47,926 nt of DNA from Chloroflexota bacterium (lineage in GTDB: Bacteria; Chloroflexota; UBA6077; FW602-bin22; JACPRP01): the NCBI GenBank assembly GCA_016189905.1, contig JACPRP010000057.1, positions 1 to 47,926 on the forward strand. Reading direction: 5' to 3'. A program made the position numbers and the translations under genes. The notes under the pieces were generated by a model. That model was not told where the DNA came from. It did not search any database and was given only the letters and a program-made list of their open reading frames with translations. Positions within the stretch are counted from its first letter, which is position 1; each line of letters begins with the position of its first letter. Below, piece by piece: positions 40,903-47,926 of this stretch.

Positions 40903-42331
40903 AGGCGTCGTCCTGAACGAGAGAATCGTATCCGAGGTCTGGCAAAGACAGATCCTCACCAGGCCGCTCCGCACCATGGCCGGTCAGGAGATCGAGGTGA
41001 TCTACGGCGGCAGGCGCAGTTGTTCCCACGGGCCTGACTTCCATCAGGCGATAATCGTCTTTGACGGCGAGCTCAGGCGCGGCGACGTCGAGGTTCACGT
41101 TCACGCCGCCGATTGGTATGGCCACCGACATCATCTCGACCCAGCCTACGACAACGTCATCCTCCACGTCGTTATGTGGCAGACCAACGATGCCACGCCA
41201 TGCAAGTTCAATGGCGAAGTGGCTCCGGTTCTCTGCGTCACCCCCCACCTGGCAGCGGACGTCGACGAACTGCCCTCCTTGCTGGCGGCACACCCGTACG
41301 TACCGTTTCGCTGCGCCGAGAAGTGTGACGAAGACCAGGTTCTGGCCACGCTGGACATGGCGGGAGAGCAGCGGCTGCTAAACAAGGCCGCGTCAATCGA
41401 GGGCACCCTTCCGGTTCTCGAACCGGAGGAAGCGCTATACCGCGCGATAATGATAGCGCTTGGCTATGTCCGCAACACCGCGGCCTTCGCCGAGGTGGCC
41501 GAAATCGTTCCATTCTCACTCCTGCGCGCCATCGCTCTGGGAGAAAAGGATGTAGACCGACCGCTGGCTCTTCAGGCTATCCTGCTTGGCAAGGCCGGGT
41601 TACTACCCTTCCAGCGCGTGAGGCGGAGCGCTGACGCAGATACGGAATCGTCATGCCTGTTATCAGACGGCGATCAACTCTACGAGAAGCGACTCGCCGG
41701 GAAATGGGATGAACTGCGAATCTGCGACGATGGCTTGAGGTGCACAAACCCCTGGCGCTTCGGTGGGGTGCGCCCCGACAATTACCCGACGCGGCGGCTC
41801 GTCGGCGCCGCCGAGCTATTCGCCAGCCTGGCGAATGAAGGGCTTTGCAAGAGTCTTCTCGGACTGCTCAGGAACCCCGACCCCCGTGCGGCCCGACGTG
41901 CGCTCGAGATGACGCTGATGGTCAGGGCGTCGTACCCCTACTGGCAGCGCCATTGCGACTTTGGCAGGCAGCACGCGATGGCTCGATCGGCCGGCGATGG
42001 TGCGGCGAACGCGGAGAATTGCGCTTTTCTCATCGGCAAAGCCCGGGCGGCCGAGATCATCGTCAACGCCATCCTTCCGTTCGCCATCGCCTACGGTCAG
42101 GCCACATCTGACGACCGGCTTCTGCACGCCGCAATCGCCACTTATCGCGGATACCCGTTTTCCGCCGGAAACGAGATTACACGCTATATGACGGCGCTGC
42201 TGCTGGGCGCTCAAAGGGCATCGGATCTCCGGACGGCACAGCGCCAGCAGGGCCTACTGCATATCTACAAGTCGTGGTGCGTCGACAAGAGATGCGCCGA
42301 TTGTCTACTCGGTCAGCTCCGCGTGGCCTAG
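40886..42331 (+). CDS. DUF2851-family protein of unknown function
   Basis: A 481-residue protein of the DUF2851 family. The N-terminal third has SHGPDFHQAIIVFDGELRRG then DVEVHVHAADWYGHRHHLDP and YDNVILHVVMW. The order PDF, strand, GDVEVH resembles the core of PD-(D/E)XK nucleases, which is my inference. The C-terminus WCVDKRCADCLLGQL has three closely spaced cysteines that could bind a metal or Fe-S cluster. It overlaps the XRE gene. An alternative ATG is two codons later. Confidence 0.8.
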   Translation: MEMATKGVVLNERIVSEVWQRQILTRPLRTMAGQEIEVIYGGRRSCSHGPDFHQAIIVFDGELRRGDVEVHVHAADWYGHRHHLDPAYDNVILHVVMWQTNDATPCKFNGEVAPVLCVTPHLAADVDELPSLLAAHPYVPFRCAEKCDEDQVLATLDMAGEQRLLNKAASIEGTLPVLEPEEALYRAIMIALGYVRNTAAFAEVAEIVPFSLLRAIALGEKDVDRPLALQAILLGKAGLLPFQRVRRSADADTESSCLLSDGDQLYEKRLAGKWDELRICDDGLRCTNPWRFGGVRPDNYPTRRLVGAAELFASLANEGLCKSLLGLLRNPDPRAARRALEMTLMVRASYPYWQRHCDFGRQHAMARSAGDGAANAENCAFLIGKARAAEIIVNAILPFAIAYGQATSDDRLLHAAIATYRGYPFSAGNEITRYMTALLLGAQRASDLRTAQRQQGLLHIYKSWCVDKRCADCLLGQLRVA

Positions 42332-42689
42332 CCGAACCGGACCTGTCTTATGGTCGTCTGCCTGGTACTATCTTCCTAGTTGCAAACTCGACGTTTTGTG
42401 CTATTATTAGCTCGTAAGCGTGAATGCTTACGAGGTTACGCAGGGAATCGACGATGAGATGGACGATGCACGCGAAGGCCACCATCAACAGATTACAAGC
42501 GGCTTCATTCGGTTTCCTCTCCCGCTTTTTGTGGGCGCCTCTGCCCACGTATTCTGCAGTGTGGATGACGTATCGGCTCCAGCCCCGGTACGTCTCGGCT
42601 GCAGTAGAGCTTCAGGGCAGGCGCCATAGATAGAGCCTCGTCGAGCGAGCTCGTATGGTGCCTGCTCTAATCTCGTTCTTATGTTAGAG
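42332..42689. other. Intergenic region with promoter-like site and palindrome, no gene called
   Basis: Two overlapping plus-strand frames of 69 codons (from 42420 and 42424) lack ribosome sites and family resemblance. A promoter-like site and 9-bp hairpin lie at 42380-42434; a 6-bp hairpin lies at 42531-42548. Confidence 0.5.
42380..42434 (+). promoter_or_regulatory. Promoter-like site followed by a 9-bp hairpin, possible small RNA start
   Basis: TTGCAA (42380-42385), 16-bp spacer, TATTAT (42402-42407), then CTCGTAAGC-GTGAAT-GCTTACGAG (42411-42434), a perfect 9-bp stem at the predicted start. No gene follows on this strand, so a small RNA or an operator are both possible. Confidence 0.35.
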
Positions 42690-44036
42690 CTATTCCACCA
42701 GCGCCGGCCCTGGGGTCTCCGCCGCGTTGTTGGGATCGTACACCACGGTCGTGCCCGTAGTGCCTTCGAGGATGATGTTGTCGGCCACGACCTGTCCGCG
42801 AACCGTTCCCGTCGCGCTGCCGGCCAGTCTCGCTGTTCCTTTCGGCACGTAAAGAGTCCCCAGCAACGTAACGTCGTTGCCACCAGCGATTTTCACCGCG
42901 TTTTGCGAGTCGTCCGCCGACCAGATGATGATGTTGTTGTACGCCGGACCGCTGTAAAGGTACACGCCACTGTTGGCCTGGATGTTGAACGTGGCGCCGT
43001 CGTCAAGGACGAAGCAAACCGGCCCGGCGGATTCCGCGCCGCCGTTGATGGTTACCCCCTGCGACCTGGTTACGCGGTACACTCCTGGGTTGAACTTGAC
43101 TTTGTAACTGGAGCTAACGCTAATCCAGTCATACGTCCCCGGATTAATCCACTCGTAGCCCCAGGGATCCATGGTGGACTTCTCGACGATGCCGTTGCTG
43201 TTCCAGCTCACTCCAGGGCCTGAAACAATAGGTCCGCACTGGCTCCAGCCCGGATCGAACAGGTCTGGCGGGTTGTTCACCAATCCTTCGTCGGCGCTGA
43301 TGGTGCCCTCGAACCCCCCGCGCGAGTACGCCTTGCGAGTGGCGTGCAACACGCCTGAGATGTTCTGGGTTTCCCCACGCGAGTAGGTGCTTCCGACGAC
43401 ATTGACGTTGCCGCTTCCGTTGACCCACGTGGACGGGTCGCCAGGATCGAGCGAAAGCGTGGCGACCTCAAAATTCTGGTGCTTGGCGCGGGCGACGGCG
43501 CGGGCAGAGACCTTCAGTTGAACCCCGAGGACCCCGGCGAACAGTGTGTTCAGGTTACGCTGGACCCGCACCTCGATGTAGTCCGGCTGCCCGGCGTATG
43601 GGCCCGTGGCCGGCGGGACGTCCACCCGCACTTCCTGATTCCAGACACCGTTATTGGCGCCGGAATCGGTCTTGAATCCGTTATTGATGGCATATTGCCG
43701 GGCATCCTTAACGGCGTTGGTAGTGACGAGGGTAACGTTGGGGATCACACCCTGGACATCCTGGGCGCCCACTAACGCCGCGGCATCGGCGGCGTCCTGC
43801 GCAGCCCGGCGCTGGAAATACAGATTGCCGATATCCACGGCAAGGGCCAGAAACCCCATCAGCGCCGTTCCCGCCAAAGCGACGATGATGAGGACCTGCC
43901 CCCTTTCGAGAGATTCGCTTATGATCGTTGACCTCGTTCGGAGGACCGATGCTGTCGCCAGTCGTACTCCCAGACGCACTGGCGCCGCCAGCACCCCCCA
44001 TTTCCCCGGACGCGCTATCGATTTTCCGAGCATCAT
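42690..44036 (-). CDS. TadG-like pilus assembly protein (Tad_N domain) with large exported domain
   Basis: A 448-residue protein. The N-terminal Tad-type helix is RGQVLIIVALAGTALMGFLA followed by LAVDIGNLYFQRRAAQDAADAAALVGA, a hallmark of TadG/TadE-like pseudopilins. The rest is a Gly/Ser/Asn-rich beta-type region (about residues 190-440) likely outside the membrane. ATG 44036 follows AGAGGTGAG; ATG 44033 is next. Last of three pilin genes on this strand. The secretion ATPase and other tad genes are not in the window. Confidence 0.82.
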   Translation of the reverse strand: MMLGKSIARPGKWGVLAAPVRLGVRLATASVLRTRSTIISESLERGQVLIIVALAGTALMGFLALAVDIGNLYFQRRAAQDAADAAALVGAQDVQGVIPNVTLVTTNAVKDARQYAINNGFKTDSGANNGVWNQEVRVDVPPATGPYAGQPDYIEVRVQRNLNTLFAGVLGVQLKVSARAVARAKHQNFEVATLSLDPGDPSTWVNGSGNVNVVGSTYSRGETQNISGVLHATRKAYSRGGFEGTISADEGLVNNPPDLFDPGWSQCGPIVSGPGVSWNSNGIVEKSTMDPWGYEWINPGTYDWISVSSSYKVKFNPGVYRVTRSQGVTINGGAESAGPVCFVLDDGATFNIQANSGVYLYSGPAYNNIIIWSADDSQNAVKIAGGNDVTLLGTLYVPKGTARLAGSATGTVRGQVVADNIILEGTTGTTVVYDPNNAAETPGPALVE

Positions 44037-44059
44037 CTCACCTCTCAGGACCATTCCAG

Positions 44060-44530
44060 CTACTCAATACGCATCGTCGATTGAGCATCCAACGTTATAG
44101 TGGGCAACGGCCCGATCCAGTTGGCGTAAAAAAGCTCAAAAGGATACTGAACGCTGACCGTGAGGGGCAGCGCCTGAAAACGGTTGGTGCCCATCGGGGT
44201 CTGAATCGTCACCGCCGTCTTGGTGAGGTCGAAAATCACCGCCTCGGAGGCGATCCGGCCCACAATGGTTTTTGTGCCGACATAGGACGTGATGTTTGGA
44301 TAACTACCGTCCTTATTGCCAGCCACATCCCAATCCGAGCCTTGCAACACGAGGCCGGCCCTGGCCCCTTCGCGCGCGAGACTCGATAGGCTATTGTAGT
44401 AATATATTCCGCGCCCCAGATCGACCACCCCCAGAAACATCAGCAGCAACACAGGCAACACCATGGCAAATTCCACCGCGGACTGTCCACTTTCTCGAGC
44501 TCGCCGAACTAGCTTTGGCATAGAAATCAT
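44060..44530 (-). CDS. tadE: TadE-family pilin-like protein
   Basis: A 156-residue minor pilin-like protein. SGQSAVEFAMVLPVLLLMFL followed by GVVDLGRGIYYYN is the TadE signature, with the conserved Glu of the pilin-like helix. The remainder is an exported beta-rich domain ending QSTMRIE. An ATG at 44521 three codons later is an alternative start. It lies between the other two Tad-type genes. Confidence 0.88.
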   Translation of the reverse strand: MISMPKLVRRARESGQSAVEFAMVLPVLLLMFLGVVDLGRGIYYYNSLSSLAREGARAGLVLQGSDWDVAGNKDGSYPNITSYVGTKTIVGRIASEAVIFDLTKTAVTIQTPMGTNRFQALPLTVSVQYPFELFYANWIGPLPTITLDAQSTMRIE

Positions 44531-44555
44531 GGGATCTGCCCCCTTAGTCCGTCTA

Positions 44556-44966
44556 TCAATTGAAGCGCGTTACAGTCGACGATCTGAGTGTGAGCGGCCC
44601 TCCACCCCACATGCTGCTGATCACCGGCGTGATGGCCGAGAATTGAGTGCGAACCTCCACCTTCAACTGGCCGCCTGTCGCCCAGGATGGATTGGCGGTG
44701 ATCGTGATGTCCGAGTCGCCGATTGTCACGTAAGGATTCGATTCGGCCTTGATCACGCTCACCACGTCGCTTGTAGACCTGCGGGCGTCCATCCCATACT
44801 CTGCCCCGACCCGAGCGGCGTTGGCCACGATCACGTAGCGGAAATACAGGCGTCCGAAATCGACGGTTCCCATCAATATTAACAGGAGTAATGGGAGGAC
44901 TATGGCGAACTCGACGGCGCTCTGCCCACGCTCGCCGACCTGTGAATGCCTCTTACACGCCAGCAT
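44556..44966 (-). CDS. TadE-family pilin-like protein
   Basis: A 136-residue TadE-like protein with ERGQSAVEFAIVLPLLLLIL then MGTVDFGRLYFRYVIVANAARVGAEYG. The frame opens far upstream, but ATG 44966 fits the family and has GAGG about ten bases before. It is 25 bases ahead of the next tadE gene and probably forms one operon with it and the TadG-like gene. Confidence 0.86.
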   Translation of the reverse strand: MLACKRHSQVGERGQSAVEFAIVLPLLLLILMGTVDFGRLYFRYVIVANAARVGAEYGMDARRSTSDVVSVIKAESNPYVTIGDSDITITANPSWATGGQLKVEVRTQFSAITPVISSMWGGGPLTLRSSTVTRFN

Positions 44967-45195
44967 GGCAACCAACCTCACCAACGTAATCGTGAAACCA
45001 GAATACCGAACAGCGGCTGGAAAGGAAATAGGAGAATGGTACTTCAAGTAGCTTTTCCTGGGTGCCCCGATACGGCTACTCGATGGAGCGGCTGAAGTCG
45101 GACACGAGCGCGGAGCGCTGCGAGGTCGCCTTGAAGCCCGAATCCGCGATAGAATACCGATCACCGGTTGAGTGATTGGAGAAGGAGACGACCGA

Positions 45196-45651
45196 TCAAT
45201 CAATCCCAGTGTGGCCGAAGCCCTCTGGCCCTCGTGATGTCGGCTCAAGGTGCTCGGCAGGCAGCCATTCGACGTGGCCGATGGGAGCGATGACCAACTG
45301 AGCGATGCGATCGCCACGTTTTACCGTGAACGGGTCTGTACCGAGATTGATGAGCAACACCGCTATCTCGCCACGATAATCGGCGTCGATGGTGCCGGGT
45401 GAGTTCAGCATCGCTATGCCGTGCCTAGCCGCCAGGCCACTGCGCGGGCGCACCTGTCCCTCGTATCCCTGCGGTATGGCGATAGCTATGCCGGTAGGGA
45501 TGAACGCCCTTTCCAATGGCTTAACAATGACCTCCGCCTCGACTGCCGCGTGCAAATCCATCCCGGCGGCCCGCTCGCTCGCGTAGCGAGGCAGGGGCAA
45601 GTCCGTTGCGCCCGGCATTATCATAATTGGAACCTTAATGGTCTGTGCCAC
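45196..45651 (-). CDS. dut: dUTP diphosphatase
   Basis: A 151-residue trimeric dUTPase that hydrolyses dUTP to dUMP. All five motifs are seen: [38 protein letters not shown] and [13 protein letters not shown] 45651 has GGAGG seven bases upstream. It precedes the Tad genes by 229 bases on the same strand; no functional link is evident. Confidence 0.96.
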   Translation of the reverse strand: MAQTIKVPIMIMPGATDLPLPRYASERAAGMDLHAAVEAEVIVKPLERAFIPTGIAIAIPQGYEGQVRPRSGLAARHGIAMLNSPGTIDADYRGEIAVLLINLGTDPFTVKRGDRIAQLVIAPIGHVEWLPAEHLEPTSRGPEGFGHTGID

Positions 45652-45746
45652 GTTGCGCCCTCCCCATCGTTATCGTCAGCCATTCTAGCAGGTGTAGACG
45701 CGCCAGGCAATCGTCTATCTATGATGAGCAACAAGCGACCTGGTAA

Positions 45747-45775
45747 TTGACAAGGTGGGAAAGCCAGCGTAGAAT
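45747..45775 (+). promoter_or_regulatory. Promoter of SBP-D
   Basis: TTGACA (45747-45752), 17-bp spacer, TAGAAT (45770-45775). Start predicted near 45782, giving a leader of about 140 nt. The hexamers are the same as at the SBP-C promoter. Confidence 0.7.
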
Positions 45776-45922
45776 ACGCCCATAGCGTGCGCCCATGGAA
45801 CACGTCGGCTGAGGGAAGGTCCCGTTACCAGCCCATTGAGCGGGATTCCTGTCTGGCGTTACGGACATCCCTTGTCCTAGGCCGTACCCGTGAGATCGAT
45901 ATCAAGATTGGAGGTTTTTGTC

Positions 45923-47101
45923 ATGAAGCGACCCAAGGGGTCACGAAGCAAGGCGTTACTTACCGTCGTCATCGTACTCCTAGTCTCGGCGATCATCGGC
46001 TGCAGCCAGCCAGCCCCTACTCCAACGCCGACCAAGGCGCCGGCAGCGACACCTAAGCCCGCCGCGACCAAAGAGGCAAAGCCAGAGGCGAAAGAAGCCA
46101 CCCCCGCAGCGAAAGCGACCGCGCCGGCGGCAAAAGCGTCCACACCAGCGGCAAAAGAGGCCAAACCGGAAGACAAGAAGCTGGTCAAAGTGCGAGTAGC
46201 CTACTCGGCCGTCAGCGGGTCGCAGGCGCCCTTGTGGGTCGCCAAGGAGAAAAAGCTCTTTGAGAAGTATGGCATCGATATCGATCTTCAGTATGTCGCC
46301 AGCAGCACAACTATAGCTCCGGCGATGCTCTCCGGAGAGATCCAACTGGCCATGGGCTCTGCGGGAGCGATAGTGAGCGCGACCGTTGCGGGCGGCGACC
46401 TGATCCTGCTCGCCTCGACAAATGAAGCGCTGCCCTTCTCTCTGTACGTCGTGCCAGCCATACAGCGCATCGAGGATTTGCGGGGCAAAACGGTGGGCGC
46501 TACCAGGCTCGGCTCTGTAACCGACTATGCAACGCGCCAGACGCTGAAGAAGTTCGGCCTCGAGCCCGACAAAGACGTCGCCGTGGTGGCGATGGGCGGG
46601 GTACCTGAGCTGCGGGCCGGCCTGGCAACAGGCGCAATCCAAGGCTCCGTGTTCGGGCCTCCGGACTCCTTGATGGCCAGGAAAGAAGGCATGCGCGAGC
46701 TCGTGACATTCTCTGACCTGAACATACTCTACCCGACGGGAGCGGTGGCCATCAGCAAGAAGTACCTGGACGGCAACCGTGACACCGTGAAGCGTTTTAT
46801 GGAGGCCTTGATGGAAGGCATCGCCATCGCGAAGACCGACAGGGATTACGCGACGAAGGTGATTTCACAGTACTCCAAGATCGACGACAAAGAGGTCCTG
46901 GACGAGACCCACCTGATCTACGTGGACAAGCTGATGCCCAAGGTGCCGTACGTCACCGTCGCGGGAATGCAGGTCGTCGTCGACGATACGGCCAAGAGCA
47001 ACCCGAAGGCGAAAGAGTTCAAGCCGGAAGCTTTCATCGATAATTCCATTCTGAAGGAGTTGGACGACAGCGGCTTCATCAAGAAGCTGTATGGTCAGTA
47101 G
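45923..47101 (+). CDS. SBP-D: NMT1/SsuA-type ABC solute-binding lipoprotein
   Basis: A 392-residue lipoprotein. ATG 45923 follows GGAGG by eight bases; the frame is open from 45890. Lipobox AIIGC with Cys27, a long Lys/Ala/Pro/Thr/Glu linker to about residue 90, then VAYSAVSGSQAPLWVAKEKK and a NitT/TauT-like periplasmic fold. It lacks the C-terminal YA-RLGK motif of SBP-A to C, so it is a more distant relative. The Mo/W enzyme gene starts 46 bases downstream, the fourth case of such a receptor beside a catabolic enzyme. Confidence 0.88.
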   Translation: MKRPKGSRSKALLTVVIVLLVSAIIGCSQPAPTPTPTKAPAATPKPAATKEAKPEAKEATPAAKATAPAAKASTPAAKEAKPEDKKLVKVRVAYSAVSGSQAPLWVAKEKKLFEKYGIDIDLQYVASSTTIAPAMLSGEIQLAMGSAGAIVSATVAGGDLILLASTNEALPFSLYVVPAIQRIEDLRGKTVGATRLGSVTDYATRQTLKKFGLEPDKDVAVVAMGGVPELRAGLATGAIQGSVFGPPDSLMARKEGMRELVTFSDLNILYPTGAVAISKKYLDGNRDTVKRFMEALMEGIAIAKTDRDYATKVISQYSKIDDKEVLDETHLIYVDKLMPKVPYVTVAGMQVVVDDTAKSNPKAKEFKPEAFIDNSILKELDDSGFIKKLYGQ

Positions 47102-47147
47102 GACTCGGCGTTAAGCGCGGATTGCCAATCTATTTCAGGAGGTTGTT

Positions 47148-47926
47148 ATGCCGGTTACTCAGACGAGGTCATCGGTCGATGACCGCTGGATTCCCTCGGC
47201 CTGCAGCATGTGCTATAACCAGTGCTCTATCAGAGGGCACGTCGTAAATGGCGTCCTGGTCAAGATTGAAGGCAATCCCGACAGTCCAGTCGGCTCCGGG
47301 AGATTGTGCGCTAAGGGGACAGCGGGCATAATGATGCTCTACGATCCCAACCGGGTCAACAAGCCCCTCAAGCGCACGAACCCGGAGAAGGGCATCGGCA
47401 TCGACCCGCAGTGGGTCGAGATATCGTGGGACGAGGCGATGGACATCGTCTGCGAGAAGCTGAAGAAATGCCACGAGGAAGAGCCAAGGTCCCTCGTCTG
47501 CCAGGGAACCACCACCTGCCCTTCCACCAAGCTGTGGCTGAACCAGTTTGCCGTGGCCTTTGGCACGCCGAATCTTTTCTCGGCCGGCGGCGGTATTCAT
47601 TGTGGCAACGGGGCGCACCGCATCGGCGGCACGATGCACGCCTCGTGGTCAATCGTGCCGGACTATCAGTACTGCAACTACGCGATCTACTTCGGCTGCA
47701 GCAAGGGCCACGCCGCCGGCCACGTCGCCAACCAGAATGCGCAGGACGCCGCCGATGCCCGCGCCCGGGGCATGAAGATGGTCGTCGTCGATCCGATGTG
47801 CAACTTCGCCGCTGGCAAAGGCACCGAATGGGTCCCCATCCGCGTCGGCACCGACGCCGTCCTCGCGCTGGCCATGGCCAACATCCTCGTCAACGAGCTT
47901 GGCATCTACGACCGTATGTATCTCAA
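47148..47926 (+). CDS. DMSO-reductase-family molybdopterin (Mo/W) oxidoreductase, 3' end outside window
   Basis: The first 259 residues of a bis-molybdopterin enzyme; the frame is open to the window end. AGGAGG is five bases before the ATG. [4Fe-4S] ligands are C19, C22, C26 and C54; the probable Mo/W ligand is C152 in GGIHCGNGAH. From LYDPNRV to DPQWVEISWDEAMDIVCEKL it is closely similar to the 860-residue enzyme at 7101-9683. No Tat signal, so cytoplasmic. Following SBP-D, it repeats the SBP plus Mo-enzyme theme of the other locus. Partner subunits may lie beyond the edge. Confidence 0.9.
   Translation, partial: MPVTQTRSSVDDRWIPSACSMCYNQCSIRGHVVNGVLVKIEGNPDSPVGSGRLCAKGTAGIMMLYDPNRVNKPLKRTNPEKGIGIDPQWVEISWDEAMDIVCEKLKKCHEEEPRSLVCQGTTTCPSTKLWLNQFAVAFGTPNLFSAGGGIHCGNGAHRIGGTMHASWSIVPDYQYCNYAIYFGCSKGHAAGHVANQNAQDAADARARGMKMVVVDPMCNFAAGKGTEWVPIRVGTDAVLALAMANILVNELGIYDRMYL

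Noticed and set aside
42531-42548. GTGGGC/GCCCAC hairpin as a terminator
   Set aside because: The T run precedes the stem on the plus strand and becomes A's after it on the minus strand, so neither direction fits.
42420-42633. Two overlapping 69-codon frames
   Set aside because: No ribosome site, no hydrophobic or domain pattern; overlap each other in different phases.
45782-45922. GGCTGAGGG in the SBP-D leader as a TPP or cobalamin riboswitch
   Set aside because: The remaining conserved boxes of both classes are absent.
1-47926. tRNA genes, rRNA, CRISPR arrays, insertion sequences or prophage
   Set aside because: No cloverleaf-like T-loop sequence between genes, no regularly spaced repeats, and no transposase, integrase or phage protein among the translated frames.

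Overview
The window is about 48 kb of chromosome from a bacterium of roughly 58-60% GC (estimated by eye), probably a Chloroflexota member, perhaps near Dehalococcoidia or Anaerolineae. The clues are lipoproteins with long Thr-Pro/Ala-Pro linkers after the lipobox, a DUF2851 gene with an XRE regulator, an archaeal-type ATP-dependent DNA ligase, a class V FBP aldolase/phosphatase, Tad-type pilins and GC-rich palindromic repeats between genes. This placement is inference from gene content; there is no rRNA, tRNA, CRISPR array, phage or insertion sequence in the window.

Layout. 1-137 is the end of a histidine kinase. 201-6738 has a hydantoinase/dihydropyrimidinase-type amidohydrolase (+), convergent with a minus-strand group: HyuB-type hydantoinase, cupin, orphan NMT1-type solute-binding lipoprotein (SBP-A) and an MFS transporter. 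7101-12956 is a minus-strand module of SBP-B, fumarate-reductase-like flavoprotein, 2x[4Fe-4S] ferredoxin and a cytoplasmic DMSO-reductase-family Mo/W enzyme, behind a consensus promoter with a leader of about 200 nt. 13463-22171 is mixed: a DUF2231-Rieske membrane protein, hisH, two acyl-CoA dehydrogenases with a VOC protein, an ATP-dependent DNA ligase, an MA-type metallopeptidase, and prfB with an intact programmed +1 frameshift. 22990-34745 is a catabolic and transport block: two 3-hydroxyacyl-CoA dehydrogenases around a 6-hydroxycyclohexene-carbonyl-CoA dehydrogenase-like enzyme, a complete Liv-type ABC transporter with a phenylacetate-CoA-ligase-like gene, a MoaD/ThiS-like carrier and a third acyl-CoA dehydrogenase. 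34869-37454 has the FBP aldolase/phosphatase and hemA. 37751-40464 is SBP-C with a UbiD-family decarboxylase. 40681-42331 is XRE plus DUF2851. 42690-45651 (minus) has dut and three Tad pilin genes. 45923-47926 is SBP-D followed by a second Mo/W enzyme of the same family, cut by the window end.

How it fits together. Much of the window looks like uptake, CoA activation and anaerobic breakdown of cyclic carboxylic acids or heterocycles: import (Liv, SBPs, MFS), CoA ligation (PaaK-like), decarboxylation (UbiD), redox or hydroxyl chemistry (Mo/W enzymes with flavoprotein and ferredoxin), amide-ring opening (hydantoinases) and beta-oxidation-like steps. The most unusual feature is the repeated unit of one orphan NMT1-type SBP beside one catabolic enzyme module, seen four times with no permease or ATPase of that transporter type in the window. 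Substrates cannot be read from the sequence.
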